A stretch of 64,000 nt of DNA, taken from contig NZ_JARKMX010000001.1 in NCBI RefSeq assembly GCF_029360705.1, positions 806,001 through 870,000 of the forward strand, in the 5' to 3' direction. A program made the translations under genes and the position numbers. Shown here piece by piece: positions 44,493 through 53,965 of this stretch; position 1 is the stretch's first letter, and each line of letters begins with the position of its first letter. This stretch comes from Paraflavitalea pollutisoli. GTDB lineage: Bacteria > Bacteroidota > Bacteroidia > Chitinophagales > Chitinophagaceae. The notes beneath the pieces are model-generated. The model saw only the letters and a program-made list of their open reading frames with translations. It was not told the DNA's origin and ran no database searches.

Positions 44493-44500
44493 TATTTTTG
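44493..44500 (+). promoter_or_regulatory. -7 element TATTTTTG, 5 bp before the porU ATG
   Basis: TATTTTTG matches TAnnTTTG and is followed by AGGTA and ATG. Transcription would start at or inside the first codons, predicting a near-leaderless mRNA. Confidence 0.5.
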
Positions 44501-44505
44501 AGGTA

Positions 44506-47500
44506 ATGCGTCCCCGCTGCTGCTTCCCCCTATTGTTGGTCTTTGCCCTTTTTGGAGGGACTTTTGTTGCTACCGGCCAGAGAACATATACGGAACAATC
44601 CGTGTTGGCGGTTGGGAGTTGGTACAAAATTGCTGTTAAAGGCCCCGGAATCTATAAAATAGACCTCCCTTTTCTGGCATCCCTGGGTGTCAATACAGCT
44701 TCGCTGGCCTCTACCTCCATCCGGCTGTTTGGTAATAGCGGTAAAATGTTGCCGGAGGATAATATTACCCCTGTAGTGGATGACCTTTCCGAAAACGCCC
44801 TTTGGGTCGAAGATGGCGGTGATGGGGTATTGAATGGTCCGGACTATTTATTATTCTATGCGCCTGGCCCCCATACCTGGCAACCGGATCCCCTCAATCG
44901 CAGCTTTACGCACACCAAGAATGTGTATACGGACCAGGCCTTTTATTATTTGCAGGTAGGCGGAACGGGCAAGCGTATTACCACAGCGAATCCGTCAGGA
45001 GGAGCCAATATCAATATTAATAGTTTTTCTGAAAGATATTACTACGAGCACGATACGGTAAACCTGTTAAGCAGTGGCCGCCAATGGTTTGGAGATGATT
45101 TTGCCGATGGTCCGGGTAAGGTCAAAAGCCGCGTTTACAACATTTCAATACCCGGTATATCCGGCCAGGCCGTTACTGTCAAAGCCAATTGCCTATCCCG
45201 TGCCTTCGGGGCATCTGGTCGTTTTCAGGTGTCGGTCAATAGCCAATCGGTATTAAATATGGATATACCTCCGGTAGCTACAGGACCCTACGATCAATTT
45301 GCCCGAATAGGGGAAGCTTCCGGTTCCTTTGTTGCGACTCAATCTGAACTGGCAGTTCGGTTTGACTATACCCCGGGAAGTGCCAATGCGCAAGGGTGGC
45401 TCGACTGGTTTGAGTTGTTTGCGCGTCGGCCCCTGGCAATGGCAGGTAATGAGCAATTACATTTTCGCGACTGGCTCAGTGTAGGTACTGGCAATACCGG
45501 CAGTTTTGTAGTTAATAATACAGCTCCTGCTACACAGGTTTGGGAGGTCACCAACGCCCGGGAGCCCATACGGATGCGGCTGACGGCCAATGGTTCCAGT
45601 CAGCAGTTTGTAAATGACTGCAACGTATTACGCGAGTATATAGCCTTCAATACCAGTGGTTTATTGTTGCCTACGGCAATTGGTCGTGTGGCCAACCAAA
45701 ACCTTCACGCCCGGATCGATGTCGACTATGTAATAGTTGCTCATGAGTCGCTGTGGGAACAGGCTCAGCGGTTGGCTGCCTTTCACCGGCAAAACAACCA
45801 ATTGAGGGTTACGGTCGTTTCAGCCTCACAAGTGTTCAATGAATTTTCTTCGGGATCGCCCGACCCTTCGGCGATCAGGAATTTCATGAAGATGTATCAT
45901 GACAGGGCTGGCGCAGACACTACAAAGCGTGCGAAATACCTGTTGTTGCTGGGTGACGCCTCTTTCGATTACAAGGACCGGATCACCAATAATACCAACC
46001 TGGTCCCGGCCTGGGAAAGCCCCAATTCGCTCGATCCATTGGCCACTTACACCTCGGATGATTTTTTTGGCCTGCTGGATGACAATGACCATATTAATGG
46101 TAACGGCACTTATTTGCTGGATATAGGAATTGGCCGCATACCGGCCCGGAACGAACGGGAGGCCCGGGCCATTGTAGACAAGATCCTGGCGTATCATCTG
46201 CCTTCTTCCCTGGGCCCCTGGCGCAATGAACTCAGTTTTATAGCGGATGATGAAGACAACAACCTGCACTTGCAGGATGCGGAAATCATTACACAATCGG
46301 CTGCTGCCACTGCTCCGGTATTTAATATAGACAAGATCTACCTCGATGCCTTCAGGCAGGAAAGTGGAGCCGGAGGCAGTCGTTATCCTGCTGTCAACCA
46401 GGCCATCAGTGATGGGCTATTTAATGGTACACTGATCTGGAACTACAGCGGGCATGGTGGCTACCGCAGGCTGGCAGAGGAAGTGGTATTGGACCAGGAT
46501 ATTATTAATACCATCAATAACCCCACTAAATTGCCCCTGTTCATCACAGCGACCTGTGACGTGGCTCCTTATGATAATCCATTGATCAGCTCTATCGGCG
46601 AAAACCTGCTGTTGCGCGAGAAGACCGGCGCTATAGCCTTGATGACTACGACCCGACTGGTGTTTGCATTCAGTAACCGGGTGATGAACAAGAACTATAT
46701 AGAAACGGCCTTGCAGCGACAAGCGGATGGTAGCTATCTTTCCCTGGGTAATGCCGTACGCCGGGCGAAGAACCTTACTTATACATTATCCGGCGATGTG
46801 ATCAACAACCGGAAATTTACCCTGTTGGGTGATCCGGCCATGACCCTGTCCTATCCGGTCAATGCTGTATCGACCACCGCGTTGAATGGAGTACCGGTAG
46901 CGTCCAGGCCGGATACGCTCAAGGCGCTTTCGGAGTATACGATCACCGGTGTCGTCACAGATGCATCTGGAACCGCCATTCCATCATTCAATGGCACTCT
47001 TTATGCAACAGTGTTCGACAAATCGCAAACCATGACTACGCTGGGTAATGATCCGGGTAGCCAGGTGGTGGCGTTTCCCTTGCAGAAGAATACGCTTTTC
47101 AAAGGAAAGGCATCGGTGAAAGATGGGAGTTTCTCATTCCGGTTCGTTGTGCCCAAAGACATTAATTATCAATTTGGTCATGGAAAGATCAGCTATTACA
47201 CGGAAGATGGGAAGGTCGATGGCAATGGTGTGTTTACGAATATCATTGTAGGCGGGTCGGGCGATAGTACGCGCGACCGGGAAGGTCCGCATATTAAAGC
47301 CTACCTGAACGATGAACGATTTATCAACGGAAGTATCAGCAATGCCAGACCGATATTGCTGGTACGGCTAAACGATTCGTCAGGCATCAATATCATGGGT
47401 ACGGGCATTGGTCATGATCTGGTAGCGATACTCGACCATGATCAGCAACAGCGATATATCCTGAATGAATTTTATGAAAGTGAGTTGGATAACTACCGGT

Positions 47501-47934
47501 CAGGCATGGTGCGTTTTCAATTGCCGGTGATGGCAGAAGGCGCGCATACGCTTACGATCAAAGCGTGGGATGTGGTCAATAACTCCAATGAAGCTACCCT
47601 GGAATTCAGGGTATTGAATCAGGAAAAGCTGGCCTTGGACCATGTTTTGAATTACCCGAATCCGTTCACAACCCGCACCACGTTTTGGTTTGAGCACAAT
47701 CGGCCTGGTGAAGAGCTGTTGGTAGATGTTCAGGTATATACCGTAACCGGCAAGCTGGTAAAGAACATCCGCCGTACAATATTTTCCCCCGGTAGCCGTT
47801 CGAGTGAGGTGGAGTGGGATGGGCGCGATGAATATGGAAGCAAAATTGGTCGTGGTGTATACATTTACCGATTACGGGTACAAACAGTGGACGGTAAAAC
47901 CGCCCAAAAAATAGAAAAATTGTTTATTTTGTAA
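44506..47934 (+). CDS. porU: Type IX secretion system sortase PorU (C25 gingipain-like peptidase)
   Basis: A 1142-aa secreted protein. The signal peptide starts MRPRCCFPLLLVFALFGG. The C25 peptidase core has the catalytic dyad His650 (NYSGHGGYRR) and Cys684 (FITATCDVAPYDNP). A C-terminal FlgD-like/T9SS domain follows (LNYPNPFTTRTTFWFEHN, WDGRDEYGSKIGRGVYIYRLRV). PorU removes the C-terminal signal of T9SS cargo and attaches A-LPS at the cell surface. The order with porV next matches T9SS loci of Bacteroidota. Confidence 0.95.
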   Translation: MRPRCCFPLLLVFALFGGTFVATGQRTYTEQSVLAVGSWYKIAVKGPGIYKIDLPFLASLGVNTASLASTSIRLFGNSGKMLPEDNITPVVDDLSENALWVEDGGDGVLNGPDYLLFYAPGPHTWQPDPLNRSFTHTKNVYTDQAFYYLQVGGTGKRITTANPSGGANININSFSERYYYEHDTVNLLSSGRQWFGDDFADGPGKVKSRVYNISIPGISGQAVTVKANCLSRAFGASGRFQVSVNSQSVLNMDIPPVATGPYDQFARIGEASGSFVATQSELAVRFDYTPGSANAQGWLDWFELFARRPLAMAGNEQLHFRDWLSVGTGNTGSFVVNNTAPATQVWEVTNAREPIRMRLTANGSSQQFVNDCNVLREYIAFNTSGLLLPTAIGRVANQNLHARIDVDYVIVAHESLWEQAQRLAAFHRQNNQLRVTVVSASQVFNEFSSGSPDPSAIRNFMKMYHDRAGADTTKRAKYLLLLGDASFDYKDRITNNTNLVPAWESPNSLDPLATYTSDDFFGLLDDNDHINGNGTYLLDIGIGRIPARNEREARAIVDKILAYHLPSSLGPWRNELSFIADDEDNNLHLQDAEIITQSAAATAPVFNIDKIYLDAFRQESGAGGSRYPAVNQAISDGLFNGTLIWNYSGHGGYRRLAEEVVLDQDIINTINNPTKLPLFITATCDVAPYDNPLISSIGENLLLREKTGAIALMTTTRLVFAFSNRVMNKNYIETALQRQADGSYLSLGNAVRRAKNLTYTLSGDVINNRKFTLLGDPAMTLSYPVNAVSTTALNGVPVASRPDTLKALSEYTITGVVTDASGTAIPSFNGTLYATVFDKSQTMTTLGNDPGSQVVAFPLQKNTLFKGKASVKDGSFSFRFVVPKDINYQFGHGKISYYTEDGKVDGNGVFTNIIVGGSGDSTRDREGPHIKAYLNDERFINGSISNARPILLVRLNDSSGINIMGTGIGHDLVAILDHDQQQRYILNEFYESELDNYRSGMVRFQLPVMAEGAHTLTIKAWDVVNNSNEATLEFRVLNQEKLALDHVLNYPNPFTTRTTFWFEHNRPGEELLVDVQVYTVTGKLVKNIRRTIFSPGSRSSEVEWDGRDEYGSKIGRGVYIYRLRVQTVDGKTAQKIEKLFIL

Positions 47935-48125
47935 TTAGTATTTGTATTTTTGGCCTTCATATTTCAACCGCCTATTGAATTGACATTCTACTCTGAAAGT
48001 TTTATTTGCCTCAGCAAGGCCATCTTGCCAAAACTAACCTGATCCGAAACCTGATTCTTTTTTTTATTATTTGATTGCATTTGCTGTTGGCGGAATTACC
48101 TTAAAACACGACAAATTACTCTTGT

Positions 48126-49298
48126 ATGAAATTTAAGACCTTAAGACTGACTGCCGTTCTATGCCTATTGGTGGGGGCCAACTCATTGATTGCTCAGGAT
48201 ACGCAGCCCATCAATGTAGTTACGACAGCAGTTCCATTTCTTCGTATTTCACCCGATGCTCGGGCAGGTGGCATGGGCGATTTGGGCGTAGCCACTACCC
48301 CAGATGCAAATTCTGCTTTCTGGAATCTGGCGAAAACGCCTTTTGCTCAAAAGAATTTTAGTGCTGGTTTGACCTATACTCCCTGGTTGAAGGACCTTGG
48401 CCTCAACGATGTTTATTTATTGGCATTGGCAGGCTATTACAAGTTAGACGATCTGCAGGCAATTTCTGCCTCTGTACGCTACTTCAGCCTGGGTAATATC
48501 CAATTCACCAATGGAAACGGTGATTATTGGGGAGATGGTCGTCCGCGTGAGTTCGGCATCGATGCCGGATACTCCCGTAAACTTTCTGATAAAATGGGTC
48601 TGGGTATCGCCTTGCGTTTTATCAATTCGAACCTGGCAGCAGGTGCCCCTTCTACGGGTACTACCTACAAGCCTGGTCGCACGGTAGCTGGTGACATCTC
48701 TTTCTATTATAATGGTGTTCTCGAGTCTGGTAATGGCTGGGCTTTTGGTGCTGTATTAAGCAACCTCGGTGGCAAGATCGGTTATACCAACGATGCACAA
48801 CAAAGAGATTATATCCCGGCGAATCTGAGCCTGGGTACTACGTATACAGCAGCGATTGATGATGCCAATAAGATCCAGTTTGGTCTGGACCTGCACAAAT
48901 TGCTGGTACCAACGCCCCCCAGCTTAAAAGGAGATGGTAGCTCTGAAGATTCTCTGAAAATCGTACAGTATCGGGACAAGAGTGTTGTCAGCAGCTGGTT
49001 CAGCTCTTTCGGAGACGCTCCCGGTGGCTTTAGCGAAGAATTAAAAGAGTTCCAGGTTTCGGTAGGTGCAGAATATAGCTACAATGACCAGTTCTTTGCA
49101 CGTGCCGGCTACTTCTACGAAAACAAGGATAAGGGCAACCGCAAATACTTCACGGTAGGTTTGGGTCTTAAATACAATGTATTTGGTTTGAATTTCTCTT
49201 ACCTGGTGCCTTCAGGCTCTGGTGTAAACCGGAACCCCTTGTCCAACACATTGCGCTTCGGCCTGATATTTGACCTGGACAGCGACAGCGGCAATTAA
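48126..49298 (+). CDS. porV: Type IX secretion outer-membrane protein PorV (LptO)
   Basis: A 390-aa outer-membrane beta-barrel with a signal peptide (MKFKTLRLTAVLCLLVGANSLIAQ). FLRISPDARAGGMGDLGVATTPDANSAFWN is the PorV/FadL-like signature. PorV shuttles T9SS substrates from the Sov translocon to the PorU sortase complex. It lies 191 bp after porU, with a GCAAG/CTTGC hairpin near 48013 in the gap. TACTCTTG just before the ATG resembles a -7 element. Confidence 0.93.
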   Translation: MKFKTLRLTAVLCLLVGANSLIAQDTQPINVVTTAVPFLRISPDARAGGMGDLGVATTPDANSAFWNLAKTPFAQKNFSAGLTYTPWLKDLGLNDVYLLALAGYYKLDDLQAISASVRYFSLGNIQFTNGNGDYWGDGRPREFGIDAGYSRKLSDKMGLGIALRFINSNLAAGAPSTGTTYKPGRTVAGDISFYYNGVLESGNGWAFGAVLSNLGGKIGYTNDAQQRDYIPANLSLGTTYTAAIDDANKIQFGLDLHKLLVPTPPSLKGDGSSEDSLKIVQYRDKSVVSSWFSSFGDAPGGFSEELKEFQVSVGAEYSYNDQFFARAGYFYENKDKGNRKYFTVGLGLKYNVFGLNFSYLVPSGSGVNRNPLSNTLRFGLIFDLDSDSGN

Positions 49299-49328
49299 TC
49301 TAAGAACGTATTTATTAAATATATTTGG

Positions 49329-49355
49329 GCGCCCCAAGCAATTGGGGCGCTTTTT
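49329..49355 (+). terminator. Terminator after porV
   Basis: GCGCCCCAA (49329-49337) pairs perfectly with TTGGGGCGC (49342-49350), followed by five T. Confidence 0.93.
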
Positions 49356-49383
49356 CATTTACCATTAAATACATTTCAAGCGT

Positions 49384-49860
49384 ATGTTCCGGATTGGCTT
49401 TGGCATAGATTTTCACCAGTTGGTAGAGGGCAGGCAGTTATGGATAGGTGGTGTCAATATTCCACACCACAAAGGAGCTTTGGGCCACAGCGATGCCGAT
49501 GTGCTGTTGCACGCCATTTGTGATGCCTTATTGGGGGCGCTGGCATTGGGCGACATTGGTATCCATTTTCCCAATACCGACCCTGCTTATAAAGACATCG
49601 ATAGCAAGATTCTCTTACAACATTCTTATTCGCTGGTAAAATCGAAAGGGTATAAGGTGGTGAATGTGGACTCCTCCATCTGCCTGGAAGCTCCCAAGAT
49701 CAAGAAGTATTCCGGCGACATGCGGCAGGTGATTGCTTCGATACTGGAGATAACCGTGGAGGATGTTTCCGTAAAGGCTACCACAACCGAACAAATGGGC
49801 TTTGTGGGCCGCGAGGAAGGGTTGGTAGCGTATGCCAACGTGCTGCTTCAAAAATCCTAA
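49384..49860 (+). CDS. ispF: 2-C-methyl-D-erythritol 2,4-cyclodiphosphate synthase
   Basis: A 158-aa enzyme of the MEP isoprenoid pathway. The zinc site is IDFHQL plus [32 protein letters not shown] and [15 protein letters not shown] complete the active site. It converts CDP-methylerythritol-2-phosphate to the cyclodiphosphate in the cytoplasm. It lies 18 bp before dut. Confidence 0.96.
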   Translation: MFRIGFGIDFHQLVEGRQLWIGGVNIPHHKGALGHSDADVLLHAICDALLGALALGDIGIHFPNTDPAYKDIDSKILLQHSYSLVKSKGYKVVNVDSSICLEAPKIKKYSGDMRQVIASILEITVEDVSVKATTTEQMGFVGREEGLVAYANVLLQKS

Positions 49861-49866
49861 ATACTT

Positions 49867-49874
49867 TACCTTTG
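49867..49874 (+). promoter_or_regulatory. -7 element TACCTTTG, 4 bp before the dut ATG
   Basis: TACCTTTG, then CGCC, then ATG: the same TTTGCGCCATG arrangement as at kdsA. It predicts a leaderless dut transcript, separate from or in addition to readthrough from ispF. Confidence 0.55.
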
Positions 49875-49878
49875 CGCC

Positions 49879-50322
49879 ATGTCAAAAATTCAAGTCAAAA
49901 TAATTAATCAATCCAGCAACCCTTTGCCCGAGTACGGTACCCCAGGATCAGCAGGTATGGACCTTCGTGCCAACCTGGAAACCCCCGTCGTATTGCAGAC
50001 ACTGGAACGCACCCTGATTCCTACCGGCCTGTTTATGGAATTGCCTGAAGGATATGAAGCACAAGTGCGCCCCAGAAGTGGCCTCGCGATCAAGCAAGGG
50101 CTCACCTGCCTCAATACACCCGGCACCATAGATTCCGATTACCGGGGAGAAGTGAAGGTGATATTGATTAACCTGTCACAGGAACCACAAACCATCCAAC
50201 ACGGCGACCGGATCGCTCAAATGGTGGTGCAAACAGTACAGCAGGTGGCCTGGGAAACGGTCGAGGCCATTGGTTCCACCCAGCGCAGTGACGGTGGTTT
50301 TGGACATACCGGCAAATCCTAA
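49879..50322 (+). CDS. dut: dUTP diphosphatase
   Basis: A 147-aa trimeric-type dUTPase with all five motifs: [50 protein letters not shown] and the C-terminal [15 protein letters not shown]. It removes dUTP and supplies dUMP for dTMP synthesis. Confidence 0.97.
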   Translation: MSKIQVKIINQSSNPLPEYGTPGSAGMDLRANLETPVVLQTLERTLIPTGLFMELPEGYEAQVRPRSGLAIKQGLTCLNTPGTIDSDYRGEVKVILINLSQEPQTIQHGDRIAQMVVQTVQQVAWETVEAIGSTQRSDGGFGHTGKS

Positions 50323-50359
50323 GCAGTTACTCCAATAGTAGATTTACATATTCGCATTT

Positions 50360-51190
50360 ATGACATATTTCAAGTGGTTAGGGGTCTTGGCTTTTATCGT
50401 TCTCGGCATACAAATGAGTAGTTGTCGGTCTACCCGCAAGATCCAAACAGCCATTACCAAGAAGGATACGGCTATCGTGGTAGTGGTACCTGAGGTGGAC
50501 CGGAAAGCCGATTCGACCCAATACATACACCAGGTTTTCCAGGCTATACAGGCCAATCGGATTACCGGTTTCCGCACCATGACTGCCAAGGTAAAAGTGG
50601 ATTACAAAGGGGCCGATGGCAAGAAACTCGACTTTACAGCCAACGTACGGCTTCAAAAAGACAGTGCGATCTGGATCAGCATCAGCTCTATTCTGGGCGA
50701 AGCCCTCCGGGCCATGGTGACAAAGGACAGCGTGAAGGTTTTGTACAAGCTGGACAAAACAGTGCAGTTGCGGTCGATCGAGTATATACAGGAAGTAACT
50801 AAAATTCCCTTCTCCTTTAAAGAGTTGCAAGACCTGTTGATAGGCAATCCCATCTATCTCGATAGCAATATCGTATCCTACAAAAATGAAGAAAGAGCGG
50901 TTTCCCTGATGAGCGTGGGAACCTTGTTCAAGCATTTTCTCACGGTAAACCGGGGAGATTATGCCCCGCTTCACAGCAAGCTCGATGATGTGGATATGAT
51001 CAGGGCACGTACCTGCGACATTACCTACGGAGACTATGAATCGAAGAATGGGATGAATTTTGCCAAGTATCGTAAGATCGTGGCTTCGGAAAAATCCAAG
51101 CTCGAAATTGAATTGCAGTTCAAGCAATTTGACTTTAACGAACAATTAAGCTTTCCTTTCCCTATTCCGAAAAATTATAAGCGTCAATAA
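50360..51190 (+). CDS. DUF4292 lipoprotein
   Basis: A 276-aa lipoprotein (signal ending in GIQMSSC). It matches the Bacteroidota DUF4292 family: TAKVKVDYKGADGKKLDFTANVRLQKDSAIWISISSILGEALRAM and a basic C-terminus. The LolA/LolB-like strand pattern suggests lipid or lipoprotein binding, but the function is not established. It often precedes an EnvC-like gene, as here (94 bp). Confidence 0.85.
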   Translation: MTYFKWLGVLAFIVLGIQMSSCRSTRKIQTAITKKDTAIVVVVPEVDRKADSTQYIHQVFQAIQANRITGFRTMTAKVKVDYKGADGKKLDFTANVRLQKDSAIWISISSILGEALRAMVTKDSVKVLYKLDKTVQLRSIEYIQEVTKIPFSFKELQDLLIGNPIYLDSNIVSYKNEERAVSLMSVGTLFKHFLTVNRGDYAPLHSKLDDVDMIRARTCDITYGDYESKNGMNFAKYRKIVASEKSKLEIELQFKQFDFNEQLSFPFPIPKNYKRQ

Positions 51191-51284
51191 ACGTTAGAGA
51201 GTACAATCTTTTACGCATTTGGAACGTTGCTGTATAGATTGCGCCTTGGGATAAACGCTTTTTTAACTTGAAAATGGATCAGTA

Positions 51285-52694
51285 ATGCTCAAAACACTAT
51301 TTTCCTGCTTAGCGGTGCTCGCGTTTTCCGGCACCCTGCTGGCTCAAACCAGTGATGACCTGAAAAAGAAACAAGCCGATATTCAGCGGGAAATAGATGA
51401 ATTAAGGCAATCGTTGACCGACACCAAAAAGAATAAGAAAGCGGGTTTGGGCCAGTTATCACTTGTTAACAGGAAGATCAAGCTGCGCGAGCAGGCGATC
51501 AACAACATCAATGACCAGATCGATGTGATCCAAAATAACATTGGTCAGTCGAAGAATGAGATCACCAAATTGAAGCAGGACCTCGATACCCTGAAGGTGC
51601 AGTATGCCAAAAGTGTAGTCTATGCCTATAAGAACCGGAGCAACTACGACTTTCTGAACTTCATTTTCTCCGCGTCCAACTTCAACGATGCCTTGAAGCG
51701 CATTGAATACCTCAAGTCTTATCGCCAGTACCGCGAGCAAAATGCGGTTTCGATCAAGAATAAGCAATTGGAACTGCAGGGGAAAATTACCGGACTGGAG
51801 ACCTCCCAGAAGAGCAAAAGCGATGCGTTGCAAAAACAAGAGCAGGAAAAAGGGGTGTTGGTTGTGGAGCGTAAAGAAAAAGATGAGATCGTGACCAAAC
51901 TGAAGGCACGGGAAAAGGAACTGACCAGCGAATTAACTGCCAAGCAAAGGGCTGATAAAAAACTGAGAGATGGTATCATGGCGGCTATTCGGCGTGAGGC
52001 GGAAAAAGCCAGAGCGGAAGCACTACGCCGGGAAAAAGAAGCTGCGGCACTGGCGGCGAAAAAAGCGGCTGCAGAAAAGGCTGCCGCTGCGGACCGGGCT
52101 GCTGCGGAAAGGGCCGCCGCAAATGAAAGAAGCGCCAGTGAGAAGGCCGCTGCTGAAAAGGCCGCTGCTACCAATCCCAACAATACGGCCGCAGTTACCA
52201 GTCCAGCCAAACCAGTGCCCACAAAACCTGTTGCTGAAAAGCCCAAGAGTGTATTTGCTGCTACACCAGAGGGTGAGCTGATCTCGGATAATTTTGAGAA
52301 GAACCGTGGCAAACTGCCCTGGCCAATAGATAAAGGACAGATCAAGATCCACTTCGGGCCTTATCGCGTAGAGTCACTGAAAGGTATTTCCGGCAACAAT
52401 CCGGGACTTACGCTGGAAACAGATGAAGGCGCGCCGGTAAAAGCAGTCTTTGATGGAGATGTAATCTCCGTATTCGAGATTGAAGGTACCAGCGCAGTGG
52501 TGATCGCCCACGGTAAATACTTTACTTCGTATAGCAACCTGAACGGTATTACGGTATCGAAAGGACAACGGGTGAGGGCCAACCAGGTGCTGGGGAAAGC
52601 CTCTTCCAATGGAGATGGCAATGGCGAAATTGAATTCCTGTTGATGCAGGAATCACGCAACCTCGATCCCGAGCCCTGGATCAGAAGAAGATAA
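51285..52694 (+). CDS. EnvC-like murein-hydrolase activator (degenerate LytM/M23 domain)
   Basis: A 469-aa secreted protein. A signal peptide (MLKTLFSCLAVLAFSGTLLAQ) is followed by a long coiled coil (residues about 22-240). Next is an Ala/Lys/Glu-rich linker (AAEKAAAADRAAAERAAA-type repeats, residues about 245-310). The C-terminal LytM-like domain starts LPWPIDKGQIKIHFGPYR. The metal-ligand motifs are lost: the first His/Asp segment reads NNPGLTLETDEG and the HxH region reads GEIEFLLMQ. It should therefore activate amidases for cell separation rather than cut peptidoglycan itself. Confidence 0.9.
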   Translation: MLKTLFSCLAVLAFSGTLLAQTSDDLKKKQADIQREIDELRQSLTDTKKNKKAGLGQLSLVNRKIKLREQAINNINDQIDVIQNNIGQSKNEITKLKQDLDTLKVQYAKSVVYAYKNRSNYDFLNFIFSASNFNDALKRIEYLKSYRQYREQNAVSIKNKQLELQGKITGLETSQKSKSDALQKQEQEKGVLVVERKEKDEIVTKLKAREKELTSELTAKQRADKKLRDGIMAAIRREAEKARAEALRREKEAAALAAKKAAAEKAAAADRAAAERAAANERSASEKAAAEKAAATNPNNTAAVTSPAKPVPTKPVAEKPKSVFAATPEGELISDNFEKNRGKLPWPIDKGQIKIHFGPYRVESLKGISGNNPGLTLETDEGAPVKAVFDGDVISVFEIEGTSAVVIAHGKYFTSYSNLNGITVSKGQRVRANQVLGKASSNGDGNGEIEFLLMQESRNLDPEPWIRRR

Positions 52695-52722
52695 TCAACT
52701 TAAAGAACTGACATAAAGAAAA

Positions 52723-52743
52723 AACCCTGCCATCGGCAGGGTT
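52723..52743. terminator. Terminator between convergent genes
   Basis: AACCCTGCC (52723-52731) pairs with GGCAGGGTT (52735-52743) over ATC, preceded by A and followed by T-rich sequence. Confidence 0.85.
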
Positions 52744-52772
52744 CGTTCTTTATAATATTTATGTAGGAAAAA

Positions 52773-53891
52773 CTATAAGAATCGGTTGTACAGGGCCTCA
52801 TATTGTGGTACGACATTATCGATGTCCCACAGCCGTGCGTGGGCGGCCGCATTGTTTTTAAACTCCTGCAATTTATCGGCATCCGACAATAAGCTGATGG
52901 CATAGCGGCTCATCGTGTGTATGTCGCCTATATTGGCCAGATAACCTGTTTTGCCATGAACATTGATCTCCGGCAGGCCGCCAGCATTGGTTGAAATGAC
53001 CGGTACACCGGCCGCCATGGCTTCCAGCGCAGCAAGACCAAAACTCTCATAATCGGAGGTGAGCAGGAACAGATCGGCGATGGCCAGGATATCTTCCATT
53101 TGCTCTTGCTTGCCCACAAATCGGGTATCGTCACAAATGCCAAGTTCACGACACATGCTTTCCGCGGCAGGCCTTTCAGGGCCATCACCCACAAACAACA
53201 GTTTGCTCGGTACTTCTTTCACCGTTTCAGCAAAGATCTTGACCACGTCCTGCACACGCTTCACCTTGCGGAAATTGGAGGCATGCAACAGGATCTTTTC
53301 ACCATTGGGCGCAATGACACGACGGAAGGCATCAATGGGCTTTTTATTAAAACGCTTTACATCGACAAAGTTCTGGATCACGTCGATCTCCTTTTCGATG
53401 CGGAAATTCTTATAGGTCTCGTCGCGCAGGTTGTTGGATACGGCGGTGATAGCGTCGCTTTCATTAATGGAGAAGGTGACCACCGGGGCGAAAGTCTTGT
53501 CTTTACCCACAAGGGTGATGTCGGTGCCGTGCAGCGTAGTGATCACCGGTATCTTCTTGCCTTGCTTTTCCAGGATCATTTTTGCCATATAGGCGGCAGA
53601 CGCGTGCGGTACGGCATAGTGCACATGTAGCAGATCTATATTGCTGTTGACGATCACGTCCACCATCGTGCTCGACAGGGCCGTTTCGTAGGGGGGATAG
53701 TCAAATAAGGGATAATGCGGAACCCGCACTTCATGATAGAATATGTTTGCGTGAAACTCACTCAGTCTGACCGGTTGCTGGTAGGTGATAAAGTGAACCT
53801 GGTGACCCTTGTCGGCCAGGGCTTTACCCAGCTCGGTGGCCAGAACACCGCTACCTCCGAACGTTGGATAACATACAATTCCAATACGCAT
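52773..53891 (-). CDS. bshA: N-acetyl-alpha-D-glucosaminyl L-malate synthase (bacillithiol pathway)
   Basis: A 372-aa GT-B (family 4) glycosyltransferase. It starts MRIGIVCYPTFGGSGVLATELG and has VHYAVPHASAAYMAK, TTLHGTDITLVG, NFVDVKRFNKKP, LLHASNFRKVKRV, LFVGDGPERP and the nucleotide-sugar site DYESFGLAALEAMAAGVPVISTNAGG. The GGSGVLATEL start and malate-binding segment are specific to BshA. It joins UDP-GlcNAc and malate as the first step of bacillithiol, a thiol whose last step uses cysteine. Confidence 0.92.
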   Translation of the reverse strand: MRIGIVCYPTFGGSGVLATELGKALADKGHQVHFITYQQPVRLSEFHANIFYHEVRVPHYPLFDYPPYETALSSTMVDVIVNSNIDLLHVHYAVPHASAAYMAKMILEKQGKKIPVITTLHGTDITLVGKDKTFAPVVTFSINESDAITAVSNNLRDETYKNFRIEKEIDVIQNFVDVKRFNKKPIDAFRRVIAPNGEKILLHASNFRKVKRVQDVVKIFAETVKEVPSKLLFVGDGPERPAAESMCRELGICDDTRFVGKQEQMEDILAIADLFLLTSDYESFGLAALEAMAAGVPVISTNAGGLPEINVHGKTGYLANIGDIHTMSRYAISLLSDADKLQEFKNNAAAHARLWDIDNVVPQYEALYNRFL

Positions 53892-53965
53892 ACGCTGCTT
53901 TTATATTTGAGGATGTGAAGGTAAATGAATTAGTTTGCAAATAACTTTAGCCCCAAATAACACCT

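Noticed and set aside
44355-44627. 90-codon minus-strand frame between gldJ and porU
   Set aside because: It overlaps the porU promoter and signal-peptide region on the other strand and shows no protein family.
47951-48027. TGGCCTT/AAGGCCA inverted segments and GCAAG/CTTGC hairpin before porV
   Set aside because: The arms of the first are about 60 bp apart and the second lacks a T-run. Neither is convincing as an operator or terminator.
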